A stretch of 64,000 nucleotides of DNA from Rachycentron canadum (GCA_038496675.1 CM076648.1:14141829-14205828), one strand, 5' to 3'. Positions 13,858-25,481 are shown, counted from the stretch's first letter. The notes: generated by a model not told the origin, from the letters alone. A program made the numbers and translations.

Positions 13858-14010
13858 TGATGTGTATATATGTGTGTATATATATATACACACACATATA
13901 TACACACATCTTCATATATGTATGTGTATATACTGTGTGTGTGTGTATATATATATATACAGTATATACACAGTGTATATCTATATACACACATATATAT
14001 ACACATACAA
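13858..14010. repeat. Alternating purine-pyrimidine tract with near-perfect palindromes (TG/TA/CA)
   Basis: The segment 13861-13907 reads as GTGTATATATGTGTGTATA followed by its near-complement ending ATATATACAC, differing by one extra AC. A second half at 13925-14010 repeats the design with GTATATACTGTG and its complement. It can form cruciform or left-handed DNA. It explains every YIYTHIY-type open frame in the interval. Confidence 0.85.
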
Positions 14011-16032
14011 CAACACATACAATATAACAACAACATAAATATATATGTTGTTTTTTTTATTATATTTGCATATGCTGCAAATGTGGCAATGTAACATAAC
14101 AATTTCCCATCAGGGATTAACAAAATATTTCTGATTTATTGAATTGTTTGGGAAGACGGTTACTCAACACAAACTTGAGACATCAAATAAATTGACCTGA
14201 AGCCCTGGTGAGACATCAAGTGTTTTTTGTCAAGATCTGTTTAGAAATCCAGAGCAGAAAGTGATGTAAAACATGATGCTCAATGTTCTCACACAGAGAG
14301 TGACACTGAAGTCACTAGATTGTTGCCTTTTTAAAAACCTCTCATCTGCCTGGACTGTTACAATCCAATCAACAGATGTTGTCCAATCAGAGGGCAGGTT
14401 GATCCACTGCAGATGTAGATCCCTGTGGACAACTGTACCACCTTTCCTCTCATCTGACTCTCATAAACTGAGACTGACACTTTCACTGTGTTTATTGATT
14501 TCTTTCCACAGAGTCTCATTTCTTTTTACAAATACAAATTTTACTTGCACATTTTTTTTTTTTTTTACAAATGTAAATCTTTTGAAATGTACAAACTCTG
14601 TTTCCTTGTAAAGATTTATTTCACTGGGGCTTCAGCTGCATTCAACCATAGCTGGACATTTATTAGTAAAGTTATGTAGAATTTTTAAATGAATAACCAG
14701 TCTTTTGTTTTCATTTTTAAGTCCTCCTTTCACAGGGGAACTTCTTAAAATCTTTCCAGGGTTCCTGTATCAGTATCTGTAACTGTAACAGTATCTGCTA
14801 GTATCGGCTACTTCTTTTGACACTCGTGGGAGCTTCCTGTTTAACTTGTTGCTGACTTAATAGGTGTAAATGAATAAATAAATGAATGAAGTAAAAATCC
14901 AGTATTGTGAAGAGCTGCCTAAAATGTCGTAGTTTGCCCTGCAATTAATGGCCATTTCATTTAATATAATTGTGTGTTTTCATAGGGATGCCAGAACATA
15001 CCTCAGGCCAGTACCACACCTTGTGGTCAAGAAATAAGTTATGAGTATGAGCCCATAATGTAAAAATTATGAGCCCATAATGTAAAAAACATCTTCACAA
15101 ATAATTCCAAATGTAGTTGAAAATCAATATTTGTATGCCTATAAAACCTGCATGAGAAATTGAAGTTTGTGCATGTGAAGAAATTGTATGTTGAACAGAT
15201 TTGTATTTGCTTAAAAAAATCATGTATTATGGATTAAATCTTTGAACAAATAACACTGGCAGTTTGAAAGCGCGGCCTTTGTCAATGTCTCTGTACAGAT
15301 GCAGAAAAAAACTGGATAAAACTTGGTGATTAATTTCTGATTCTAATTTTTCTTCATTTCTGCTATTTCTGTTTGGTTGCCCATTGTAAATCAAATTGAA
15401 GTTGAAAGTTATGAAAGTTATTTGAATGTTACGAGTAAACTTGTCTCGGTGGCTGGGTGCATGGCCCACTGGGGGTCGAGACAAACCAGCTGCCTCCCCC
15501 TGACAAGCTGGCATTACACCCAAACAATTCACAAAAGCACACATAGCCCCATTTTTAAAGATGCCACATAGATGTTGTTCATCACCTGAAAACTAAGAAT
15601 CAAGATACAAATTTGAGCTGCAACGTAACACTGTACATTTGTTTCTTGGTCATATGTAACAAACATTTGTTTGTTAAGCAATATACTATAACTTTTTAAA
15701 GTTTACCATGTATAAGATTTTGAAACATTATTATCAAAACATAATCTGGAAAGCTTCTGACATCTGGAGATTTCCTTTCATAGTCACAAAATGTGTGGTC
15801 TGCATTCAAGACCTTTAGAGAAGGAAAGCTGTAGGCGTTGGCAACCTCATGACCTTTTGGCGAAATCCACCATCAGGGCAAACTGCAAATGTACAGTGAA
15901 ATTGTAGCCCAGTCTGGTGCATTGATTTATACACAATATTAGTATTGACTGAAGTATTTTTTTTTCTTACTGTTTCAAATAGCTAAAATCTCATTTCATT
16001 GATTCCCTAATCTCCATCTTTGATTTATCACG

Positions 16033-16110
16033 ACCAACTTGCTACTTGAACATCACTTCACACATTCAAAGTTTTTTTGACTATATAATTACAGTCTATG
16101 CAAAGTTGGT
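16033..16110. mobile_element. Small MITE-like element, copy 1
   Basis: Starts ACCAACTT and ends AAGTTGGT, exact 8-bp inverted ends, 78 bp overall. It shares the left block (ACCAACTTGCTA then TTGAACATCACTTCACA) and the right block (AGTCTAT, then CAAAGTTGGTGAGG) with 18392-18446. It carries about 25 bp in the middle that the second copy lacks. Confidence 0.5.
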
Positions 16111-16129
16111 GAGGCTTGTTTGAAGAAAT

Positions 16130-16200
16130 AAATTAATCTTTATTTGTATAGTACTTTTCATACAACAAAGTGCTTTACTGAATAAAATTATTCTGTTATT
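16130..16200 (-). repeat. Possible non-LTR retroelement 3' tail (minus orientation)
   Basis: The plus strand reads 'ctttatttgtatagtactt' then 'caaagtgcttta'. In reverse complement this is an AAAGCACTTTG block followed by TACTATACAAATAAAG. The same block order (AAAGCCCTTTG, then GGGCTATACAAATAAA) occurs at the right edge of the window. Such ends are typical of common fish retroelement 3' tails. Confidence 0.4.
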
Positions 16201-16309
16201 TGTCACAAAGCATTTGGCAATTACAATATGTGCAGTGGAGCACATTATCTAGTTATTAATTTAAGAACCAACCACAAGTTTAACTCAATGCTGTGTAACT
16301 GGATTTGTC

Positions 16310-16452
16310 TGTTTGTTTGCACTGCCTTCTCTGGTTTTGACCCTTGCCTATCTCAGCATCCCGTAAGCCTTTGTACCCCGCTGTGTAAATAAAATCACTG
16401 AACTCTAGCTCAGCGTCTGGCATCTGGATTTGATTCCTTTCCCCTACAACCA
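16310..16452 (+). repeat. Possible decayed retroelement terminal sequence
   Basis: Wording 'ttttgacccttgcctatctc', 'ccgctgtgtaaataaaatc' and 'gcgtctggcatctgg' resembles a common fish repeat end containing AATAAA and a CTGCATCTGGG box. It lies just upstream of the relic first exon of the decayed gpa33 copy. No ends or coding region were seen. Confidence 0.3.
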
Positions 16453-16489
16453 CATGCAGAAGAATCGACAGTTGCTTTGCATCTTAGCT

Positions 16490-19110
16490 ATGAAAGAGAG
16501 TATCTCTGGTTTGACTCTGATGTGTCTATGGTGAGTATTCCTGTAACAAATAGCCTTATATTCTGTTCTTTGCGCCTATCCTATTTGTGCACCTTCAGGT
16601 CAGAACAGAAGGAATCTGTTCATGCAGGTGATCTGTCTAATTGGGTTGTTGTTTTATAAACAATCTAAAATATCTTGAAATCACCATTGTCAAATGTTAA
16701 TATGCTGTTGAGTTGTGCTTTTTTCCTCTCACATAGACCTAAAACTGGTAAAGTCTTCAAAGGGTATTCAGGTAACATCATTAAAGACAAAGAAAACCTG
16801 AAATCGTCTAACATTTTTAAACCAGGTGTTCTCTGTGCTGTTTGTGGGGGACAAATGTATTCAGATTGTAGCAATCAATATGAATTAATCTTTGACAGTG
16901 TTGTCTGGTGCTGGAGCCCTCAATGTCAACATCCCGCAAGAGAACTATGAACGTGTCAGGGGTGACAACATCATACTGCCCTGCAGCTTTACACCTGCAA
17001 AGCCCCTAACCCCTGATAAAATAGCCATTATCTCATGGTCTGCTGAAGCTAATGATGAAGTGGTCGGTATCTATCTTATCTATTTGCAGATTGTTGTTGT
17101 CTTCCTCCTTTAATGTTCCTCTGCTGCTGTTATTGTGTGACAGACCCAGATCGTCACCTACTACTCTATTGGCGTAACTGACATCAAATCACAATATGAA
17201 GGTCGGTTGTCCCTGGATGTGGACATTCGTTCTGGAAAGGCCAACCTAAAACTGTCCGCTATCACATTAGAAGACAACAAGGTTTTTGAGTGTCGTGTCC
17301 AGATCCCAGGTGATGATGAGGGAAAACCTGCTGACACCGCACGTTTGGTGGTTCTAGGTAATTTTGCATTTGATTTCAAAGAAAAACACAATATTTACCT
17401 CATGTAAACTAAGTTTTCAAAAGTGGGTAAAAAGAGTTGTGCATTGCATGTTGTTTCTGCTTTCCACTTCACATGGTATCAGGTATTTTACCGTCAGTAT
17501 AAAGCTCAGTCAGCTTAATGTTAAGCATTGAAGTCCTCCAACAATCCAGAGGCATGTAGAAGGAGGGTAATCAATGACACTAAATTTCCCGTAGTTTTGA
17601 ATGTGAGTATGAATGGCAACCTATCCACCTCTCAATCAGCCCTATTGGAGGTTGGTACTCAGACTGCAATGAAGTGAAAAAAACTTATGGAAGTTGCACA
17701 AAGACACTTCTGTGTTAACAGTTTATCCAACTTTTCTCTGTAAGCACATCTTTATGTTCCAACAATTATTGTATTCTACACTGTGTAACAACATAATAGC
17801 ATTCAGTATTTATTAGTCACCAATGAAGCTGTTTTGATTCTTTCTTGATTCTTTTGTTTTTATTTCCATGTTTCCAGCGGCTCCATCTAAGCCCATCTGT
17901 AAGATCCAGGGTACGACAGAGTACGGCCGGAACATCAACCTAACCTGTCTGTCTGAGGAGGGCTCCCCACCTCCCACTTATAGATGGGAAAGCCGTGATG
18001 TGTGGAACATACCTCGTCCAAACCACTGAGCCACCCAAAGTAAGTAACGGAGCCACTGTATCCGACAGGACTATTGATCCTGTAAAAATGCTGGAAGCCT
18101 ATCATTTACCTCTGAAAGAGACTATGGCCCCAATTAGATCAACATTTTTCTTTGTTTTTGAAGTCCTCACAGTGAACAGTTGCGTTTCTGAGTGCTGGGA
18201 GGACATTTTGAAATTGAGATATTGGGTTCTGCAGCAAAATCATTTTTAACATGGGGCACAACTTTTTGACACCCATTCTAATGTTAATTTTTGTGAGTTG
18301 GGAAAAAAAGCTTTATTTTCTGTCTAAACAAACACACATCACATAAACACATATTTTATTAGGAGCTCCTATATTGAGATTTTAAAGAATGACCAACTTG
18401 CTATTTGAACATCACTTCACATAATTCCAGTCTATTCAAAGTTGGTGAGGCCTTTTATACTGCATTTTCTTTTTGCTTTTTGGCTGACATATAACATATA
18501 ATACCAGAATGTAAGCTCTAATCCCACTTTACAGTACAGTATTATATAATCTTATTTCATACCAAGTGACATCATTGTGCACCCCTCACTTTTCTGTACA
18601 ATTGCACCTTTGTATCAACAGAATCTATGATAAAATCCTCAGAAAATATGAAACAGTAGTGATTGCTCGTTGTGCACCTTGCAATATCCAGAATATTTAC
18701 ACATTTTTCTGAGCGGAAGCATTGTAGAAGTTGTAGTCTGTAGAATAAGAAGCTATAAAATCATAGTAGCAGTGATGTGTCCAGTCCATGTGACTGACTC
18801 TGTGTCCCATGTGTCTTTCAGAGGGAGGTATCCTGTCTTTATACAATATCTCCAAAGAGACATCAGGATTCTACATCTGCACCTCCAGCAACAAGATCCG
18901 CTCTGCTACCTGCAATGTCACCCTTGCAGTCATGCCACGTGAGAGAAAACTTTCATTTTAATTAGTGATCTTGGAATTTAACATTCCCAAAAAACACAAC
19001 TTTACAATAATTTTTTTATTAAATTAATTTGACTGTTTTTCTTCTCCAAACCTCTCTTCCTTCAATCCTGCAGCTTCCATGGTGTGGGGGTGGCCCTCAC
19101 TGCTCAACTT
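16490..19110 (+). pseudogene. Decayed tandem copy of the A33-antigen-like gene
   Basis: Homologous, exon by exon, to the intact gene at 21765-25481. Relic exons are 16490-16530 (signal peptide), 16899-17062 (first half of the V-type Ig domain), 17144-17357 (second half), 17878-18039 and 18822-18938 (C2-type Ig domain). From 19074 a membrane-exon remnant keeps only CCT-TCC-ATG before homology stops. Lesions seen: exon 1 ends in phase 2, but exon 2 needs phase 1, so the natural join runs into the wrong frame. Exon 4 carries an in-frame TGA at 18027-18029, before its donor. The last exon has no transmembrane segment and stops after about 36 codons. No counterpart of the DRRSDYN tail exon was seen. 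Splice sites of exons 2-5 are intact, so it may still be transcribed. A short secreted V-domain product cannot be excluded if another first exon is used. Confidence 0.82.
18392..18446. mobile_element. Small MITE-like element, copy 2 (in intron 4 of the decayed copy)
   Basis: ACCAACTT at the left and AAGTTGGT at the right, 55 bp. It follows 'aaagaatg' in the decayed copy; the intact gene has 'aaagaatgtccacaaggc' at the equivalent place near 23660, without this element. That suggests insertion after the duplication. Confidence 0.45.
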
Positions 19111-20079
19111 TGGATCTTACATAAAACTGAGCACATCTTTTCTGTTGAAAAAATCTGCTTTGTAATGACTGAAAAGAGTTAAATGTAATGTATTTGCTAT
19201 GTTGATATATGGGACCATCTTGTGCCTGTATGCTAACCACAACAAGAAACCTCACAATGTGATAAACCACTTCCTGTTTTAACTGTTTTGCTAACACTGT
19301 GGCTCTACTTTGTTAGTAGTCTGCATCTTCATGTTTCAATATTTATTTTAAAATAAGTAGAAGCAGGCATTTGGTAACGCTTTAGGTTACAGTACTCAAT
19401 GTATGGAAGCTGTAGATGTGAGAAGCCCTTTTCCTTTATGGACACGTTTTTCTCCTGTTTATGTTGGGGAGGCCTGTTTGTTACTTCAGCTGCACTCACC
19501 CTGATGCCTATTCCTACCTCCATTCATTAATACATCAAGTCCGTTGGACTGCAAATTGTGGTGGCTCTGTACATGTTTGGGAGGAGAAAAGGGATATTTC
19601 AATTATTTATGCTATGCTCAGGTTCACCCTAGACCAGAAATAACAGTCACATTTTATTGTGTTATATGACATGACATTATCAAATAAATAAAATATTTCC
19701 TAGATATTATAATTGATGGCCAATTTATCAGCCAAGGTTACTTTTTTTTTAATCTTACTAAGTTTTTTGTAGGCAAATGTGGCAGGTAAAGTAACAGGAC
19801 AGAATCAATAGCTCCTGTTATTGTTATTTATTAACCTGCTATAAAATCTCCTCTTATTATGTGTTGTGTGAATCTCTGACAACAAGACAAGACCCAGAAA
19901 TCTGACAAGTGCGAAAAAGAATGAACAGGCTGTTGGGTCAAGTACAGGTGTGAACGCTCCCAAGGTGTGCTTGAGGTCCAATCACGTCCTGAAGAGGCCA
20001 GGGCCACATCTGGCACAAATGTTTTCTGGGCCACATCAAAGTGGTCCTCTGACACAGTGGGATTACTCATATCACAGTT

Positions 20080-20310
20080 TCATCCATCCATCCATTATCT
20101 ATACCGCTTATCCCATCAGCATGGGGTACACCCTGAAATATAGAGACATACATACAAATTAGAGTCACCAAATAACCTTAACATGATGGTCTTTGGACTG
20201 TGGAAGGAAGCCACACAGGAACAAGGAGAACATGCAAATGGCACACAGAAAGGCCCCAGGCCCAGGGTTCAAACCCAGAACCTTCTTGCTGTGGGACGAC
20301 AGTATCGCTT
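20080..20310 (-). mobile_element. Retroelement 3'-end fragment with (ATCC)n tail, copy 1
   Basis: Starts 'catccatccatccattatct', then 'taccgcttatcc', 'ggggtacaccctg', 'attagagtcacc', 'ggtctttggactgtgg' and 'gggttcaaaccc'. This order is a very common fish interspersed repeat. The CATCC-type tail at the left end fits an RTE-type (Rex3-like) retroelement lying on the minus strand. The family name is an inference. Confidence 0.6.
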
Positions 20311-21100
20311 TCAAAATTTGAAAATGAACAGAAAATATTTTACTATTTGAAATGGCTAAAACCTTATTTCATTGTAGAGCTGTAAATAAGCCAGTCATAT
20401 TTCTTTCTCCAGAGAAGCTAAAGGTTCTTTTTTTCTGAAAGTTGGGACACAATAGATTGGTCCACTTTGGGCACAAAGACAGCGCAGCTGGGTGTTTTTC
20501 CATCCACCAAGTGGTGCTATAGTACAGCACAGTAACACTACAATTCAGGACAACCAAACTCACACCACAAGGCCTATTATAAGTTATTTGAGTACGTTTA
20601 GATGCTCACTCAATTATTTTGACCAGCCAACAAAAATTGAATTGTATATCACATTTTATACAAAGTTATCTCAGTGTGCTTGACACACAGCCCACGAGAA
20701 CCACAATATAAATAAAACCAATACACATATTAATATAATGGAAATGATTCATCCCTGCGCACCCACACAAACATACCCAGTCATAGGTCTGTGCCACAGG
20801 CCTGCTCTCATACACCTACACTCACACTGACAGGTAGACATACAAAGAAACGGACACGCCCCAGCCATAGCACGGGGATCAATGTGTTGTGTGTTTACAT
20901 GTGCAAATTCAGTTTATTTAATAATCATAAGTGATAAAAAAAAGTGTTCAACAACACAGTCAAATGACAGGATGGCAAAAGAACAGATTACAGATGTTTT
21001 GTCAGGTGGACAGAGCCCTTTGTTATAACTGTGGTTCAGTTCAAATCTGAACAAACGTTGTCACATGTGAAGTAGACAGAGTACACTTCCCCCTTCTTTT

Positions 21101-21102
<2 letters not shown>

Positions 21103-21132
<30 letters not shown>
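21103..21132. repeat. (GT)n microsatellite
   Basis: Fifteen GT units upstream of the intact gpa33-like gene. Confidence 0.95.
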
Positions 21133-21133
<1 letters not shown>

Positions 21134-21489
21134 CGCCTCTGGGTGGTAAGTCCCTGTCAAACCAGTTTGACAGGACAAAATGCTGCTTTTGTTCCACCTG
21201 CAAATATGAACTTTTCTCTGCACCACAAACACCCCGTCAGGTGTTGGACTGTTTTGTCCTTACAGGCTCCTTCTGTCTCTCTCTTGCAGAATGAGGCTGG
21301 CTGTTAAAAGAGAGTAACGAATGGAAGAATTCAATAACATTTCTGCTACTATGAGGTTATTGACAACAAGTTTCAGAGTTCCACATCTTTTACAACGCGA
21401 GAACTTATATGAAATATAAGTAGGGTATAAATGACACGTGCTTCTGTTGTAAATTCATTTCTTAGAGGACTCTTTCTGTAGCTTTCCCT

Positions 21490-21764
21490 AAAGAAATAAA
21501 GCCCGTTTGGTGAAGAGGACGAGTCGAAACAGGTCGAGAGGGAGCAGCAAGAATGTTACCTGAGAGCAGGAGCTGCGGTGATTGGTGGAGAGAGCTGTCA
21601 GTCACTCAGAGACGGCGGCCACACCCGGCAGGCGCATCTCAGTCCGGACGCTGTCGGGTTTCGATGCAGCTGCTCGCTGGGCGGCTCCGGTTCCTAGTTT
21701 TTTTCCCTCCACACCTGAAGAAACGGCCACACTCAGAATAATCGTCGACGGCTGCTTTGAGAAT
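21490..21764 (+). promoter_or_regulatory. Putative promoter and 5' UTR of the gpa33-like gene
   Basis: CpG-containing, GC-richer stretch directly before the start codon, in an otherwise AT-rich neighbourhood. No upstream splice acceptor was needed for the model. The transcription start is not visible. Confidence 0.4.
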
Positions 21765-22306
21765 ATGAAAGTCTCGGCTATGGCGGGGAGGATTTGCAGT
21801 TTAACTCTGCTGTGTGTTCGTGAGTATCACCGGGACGAGTCTCGTTTGTTTGAGCCGCCACACCTGGTTGCGCAGCTCCAGGTTTTCCAAACAGGCCCAA
21901 GTTACCTGTTTATGGTGGTGAGCTGTCTCATTGGTTTGTTGTCGTGTAAACAAAATTTGAACACATAATATCGGTGATCTGCCACACACAACAACTCAGA
22001 ACTAATAGTGAGGAAAGATTTGAATTTACTGTCATGTAGGACAGACAAAACCGGGAAAAACCCCACCCATCTATATGAAAGATAAATTCAAAGCATCGAT
22101 AATAATCATGTGATTAAATCTTTGACAGTGTTGTCTGGTGCTGGAGCCCTCAATGTCAACATTCCACAGGACATCTATGAATATGCCAGGGGTGACAACA
22201 TCACACTGCCCTGCAGCTTTACACCTGCAAAGCCCCTGACCCCTGAAAAACTAGTCATCATTTCATGGTCTGTTGAAGCTGCACAAGCTAACGCTAAAGA
22301 GGTCAG

Positions 22307-22372
<66 letters not shown>

Positions 22373-25300
22373 ATCAGAATAATCCTAATTCATTGTGTAT
22401 TGTTAATGTTCCTCTGCTGCTGTTATTGTGTGACAGACCCAGATCGTCACCTACTACTCTACTGGCGTAACTGACATCAAATCACAATATGAAGGTCGGT
22501 TGTCCCTGGATGTGGACATTCGTTCTGGAAAGGCCAACCTAAAACTGTCCTCTATCACATTAGAAGACAACAAGGTTTTTGAGTGTCGTGTCCAGATCCC
22601 AGGTGATGATGAGGGAAAACCTGCTGACACCGCACGTTTGGTGGTTCTAGGTAATTTTGCATTTGATTTCAAAGAAAAACACAATATTTACCTCATGTAA
22701 ACTAAGTTTTCAAAAGTGGGTAAAAAGAGTTGTGCATTGCATGTTGTTTCTGCTTTCCACTTCACATGGTATCAGGTATTTTACTGTGAGTATAAAGCTC
22801 AGTCATCTTAATGTTAAGCATTGACATGTAGAAGGAGGGTAATCAATGACACTAAATTTCCCGTAGTTTTGAATGTGAGTATGAATGGCAACCTATCCAG
22901 GGTGTATCCCACCTCTCAATCAGCCCTTTTACCATCTTGAAGGATAAACCTGTATAGCTAATTTTTGGATGATATGTCATTAAAGAAGCTGTTGTCACAT
23001 GATATATTTATTTATTGTCATTTGTAAGGACAAATGTTTGTTTTAATTTCTTTCTTTCCAGTGGCTCCGTCTAAGCCCATCTGTAAGATCCAGGGTAAGA
23101 CAGAGTACGGCCAGAACATCAACCTAACCTGTCTGTCTGAGGAGGGCTCCCCAGCTCCCACTTACAAGTGGGAAAGTCGTGATGTAAAGAACGTGCCTCG
23201 TGTTTCACACCCCAGAACCACAGACAGTGAGTAATAGAGCCACTGTACCTGAAAGGACAACTGTTATCACACAAAGGTTTACTTACCTCTGAAAAAAGAA
23301 CAACTGTGGTCACAATCAGGTTGAGAATGCCTGTGTTTCTCCACTTGGTATACTTTCAAGGGAATATTTAGCCAGATTTGGTGCATGCTCCCAAACTACA
23401 AGACTTTGATTTCAGATACTGAGGATTTGTGGAAGTCAATGCTGTTAACAGGAAATTAGAGGCAATAATAGGTTTTACGTTAAAATTAACACAGTGCACA
23501 ATTAACACTAGATTTTTGATGCCGATTCCTATGTCGATATTTGTGAGTTGAAATAAAATCACATACACTGAATTTATTTATTTGCCTAGACAAACTAGCA
23601 TCACATAAACACATTTTATAAATGCACATCTTTGATTAGGAGCTCTTTTATTTGGATATTAAAGAATGTCCACAAGGCTACAAAGATTTTTATTGAGAAA
23701 AACAGTTTTCACAGTGGTCTTTTGAAACAAACAATGATTAAAAAAATTGCCCCAAATGAGTTTGGCCTTTCAGTACTCAAATTTCTTCTTGGTTTTAGGC
23801 TGATGTATAGGTTGGTATCACAATATAAAATTGGACTCCACTGTTACGTATCTGCTTTTAATTGTGTTGCATAGAGTCCATACTAACAGTGACATTTATT
23901 TGTACAGGCCAGAGTGAATAATTGACATAAGAGGACAGATGAGCACTGGCACCAAAATTCTTTTTGTTTGTTTTGCAAAAAATGTATATTTCAATCTAGT
24001 GTGTAATTGCACCTTTTGTTCAACAAAACTTTCAGGAAGCATGATGAACAGCAGTGATCACCAATTGGGCAACTTGCATTTTCCAGAATATCCACTTGAG
24101 TTTTTCTGAGCTGAAGCATTTTAGAAGTTGTAGTCTGTAGAATAAGAACCTATAAAATCATAGTAGCAGTGATGTGTCCAGTCCATGTGACTGACTCTGT
24201 GTCCCATGTGTCTTTCAGAGGGAGGTATCCTGTCTTTATACAATATCTCCAAAGAGACATCAGGCTTCTACATCTGCACCTCCAGCAACAAGATCCGCTC
24301 TGCTACCTGCAATGTCACCCTTGCAGTCATGCCACGTGAGAGAAAACTTTCATTTTAACAACATGGGAATTTAACATATATTCCCAATAAATATATCATA
24401 ACAATAATGTATTATAATATCAGATCTTATGTTTTTTTTCTCCCAACTTCCTTTAATCCTGCAGCTACCATGAACATTGGCTCCACTGCAGGAATCATTG
24501 CTGGAGTCGCTGTCTTTTTGATCATACTCATCATCATCATCTATTGCTGCTGCTGCCGCAAGAAGAACAAGGAGGAAGAATATGCCATGGGGTAATGCTT
24601 CTCCATCTTAAAGACATATGCAAATACACAAACATATCTACACTGATGCTGTGAACAGGATGCTGTGATGTGGACAGAGGTTAACATCTCATAAGACCTA
24701 TGACCCATAACCCAGGCTGACTCAGCAGAATGTTGTATATCAGGGCATTAAGGTTTATAATCAGAGAAAGTGACAGTCTTCTGTCTGACAATAAGTGTTT
24801 TTTGAGTAAAATGAAAGAAGTGAATGAGATCTCTTCATAGCCAAAGGCTAAATATAGCTCACAAATAACCTGATACAAATTGCTCAAATGAAAGAACCAA
24901 AAGAAAAAAAGTTTTAATCTTAAATAATTTAACACAGAACAAATTAACTCCTTCTGTTCCCCCTGACTGTTGTGTGTCCACCTTTCAGAGTCCATGAGGA
25001 CGAGTACCATGACAAAGAGCCAGCTAAAAATAGTGAGAGCCGCCAGGCTGATAGGCAGGATGACATACCTGTTGATCGCCGTGACCGCTATGAGGAAAGG
25101 AGTGAGCGCAACTATGGTGACAACGATGATCGGCGCAGTGACTACAACGACCGGCGCAGCGACTACAATGACCGGCGCAGCGACTACAACGACCGGCGCA
25201 GCGACTACAACGACCGGCGCAGCGACTACAACGACCGGCGCAGCGACTACGATGACCGGCGCAGCGACTATGATGATCGACGCAGTGAATACTCTGACCG

Positions 25301-25481
25301 ACGTGACAGGTACAGTGATCGCAATGAACGCTATGATGACAGTCGCCACTATGACGACGAGCGCCGCTACGATGACAGCAGAGACCGTCGCAATGATGAT
25401 GACCGCTATGATGAGCCCTATGATGATGACAAACCAGCCGTGCCAGCCAATAAGCCTCGAAGGAGGGACTATGATGACTAA
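21765..25481 (+). CDS. gpa33: Cell surface A33 antigen-like protein (two Ig domains, type I membrane protein)
   Basis: Seven coding exons: 21765-21819, 22129-22301, 22437-22650, 23062-23226, 24219-24335, 24465-24591 and 24989-25481. They sum to 1344 nt, 447 residues, all joining in frame. Residues 1-19 form a signal peptide. A V-type Ig domain follows, with cysteines near 47 (LPC) and 126 (FEC). A C2-type domain has four cysteines near 155, 171, 222 and 233, the extra disulphide pair typical of the A33 family. N-glycosylation sequons lie near 42, 168, 211 and 234. The membrane helix is about 250-268, followed by YCCCCRKK, likely palmitoylated. The cytoplasmic tail is rich in Asp, Arg and Tyr, with DRRSDYN repeats at about 331-386. 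A33 is an epithelial junction-type adhesion protein of the gut. In human GPA33 also neighbours ILDR2. The ATG 18 nt downstream of the chosen one is also possible. Confidence 0.9.
22307..22372. repeat. (ATCT)n microsatellite at the gpa33 intron 2 donor
   Basis: About 16 tetranucleotide units starting 5 nt after the donor GTCAGT. The decayed copy has only 'gtatctatcttatctatttg' at the equivalent place, a seed of the same repeat. Confidence 0.95.
25128..25295 (+). repeat. Coding minisatellite, 8 units of 21 nt (DRRSDYN)
   Basis: Eight in-frame units: five DRRSDYN, two DRRSDYD and one DRRSEYS. They are followed by two degenerate units (DRRDRYS, DRNERYD). Units 3-5 are identical at nucleotide level, so recent homogenisation is likely. 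The product is a disordered polyampholyte with regularly spaced tyrosines in the cytoplasmic tail. Confidence 0.95.

Larger units (their letters stand above)
12927..16489. other. Intergenic region between tmem255 and the decayed gpa33 copy
   Basis: No coding exon recognised. It holds a fragment of a GCAGCAACTAATGATTA-type mobile element near 13211, (TA)n at 13560-13587, an alternating TG/TA/CA palindromic tract at 13858-14010, a small element with short inverted ends at 16033-16110, and probable retroelement tails at 16130-16200 and 16310-16452. Confidence 0.6.
19111..21764. other. Intergenic region between the two gpa33 copies
   Basis: No coding exon recognised. It contains an interspersed repeat at 20080-20310 and a (GT)n run at 21103-21132. 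The last 250 bp are relatively GC- and CpG-rich and probably form the promoter and 5' UTR of the intact gene. Confidence 0.6.

Noticed and set aside
13654..14123. Several overlapping Tyr/Ile/Thr-rich open frames on both strands
   Set aside because: Translation of the TG/TA/CA tract; no domain and no splice support.
22454..22684. 76-residue minus-strand frames opposite exon 3 in both gpa33 copies
   Set aside because: Antisense shadow of a conserved coding exon. It appears twice only because the exon is duplicated.
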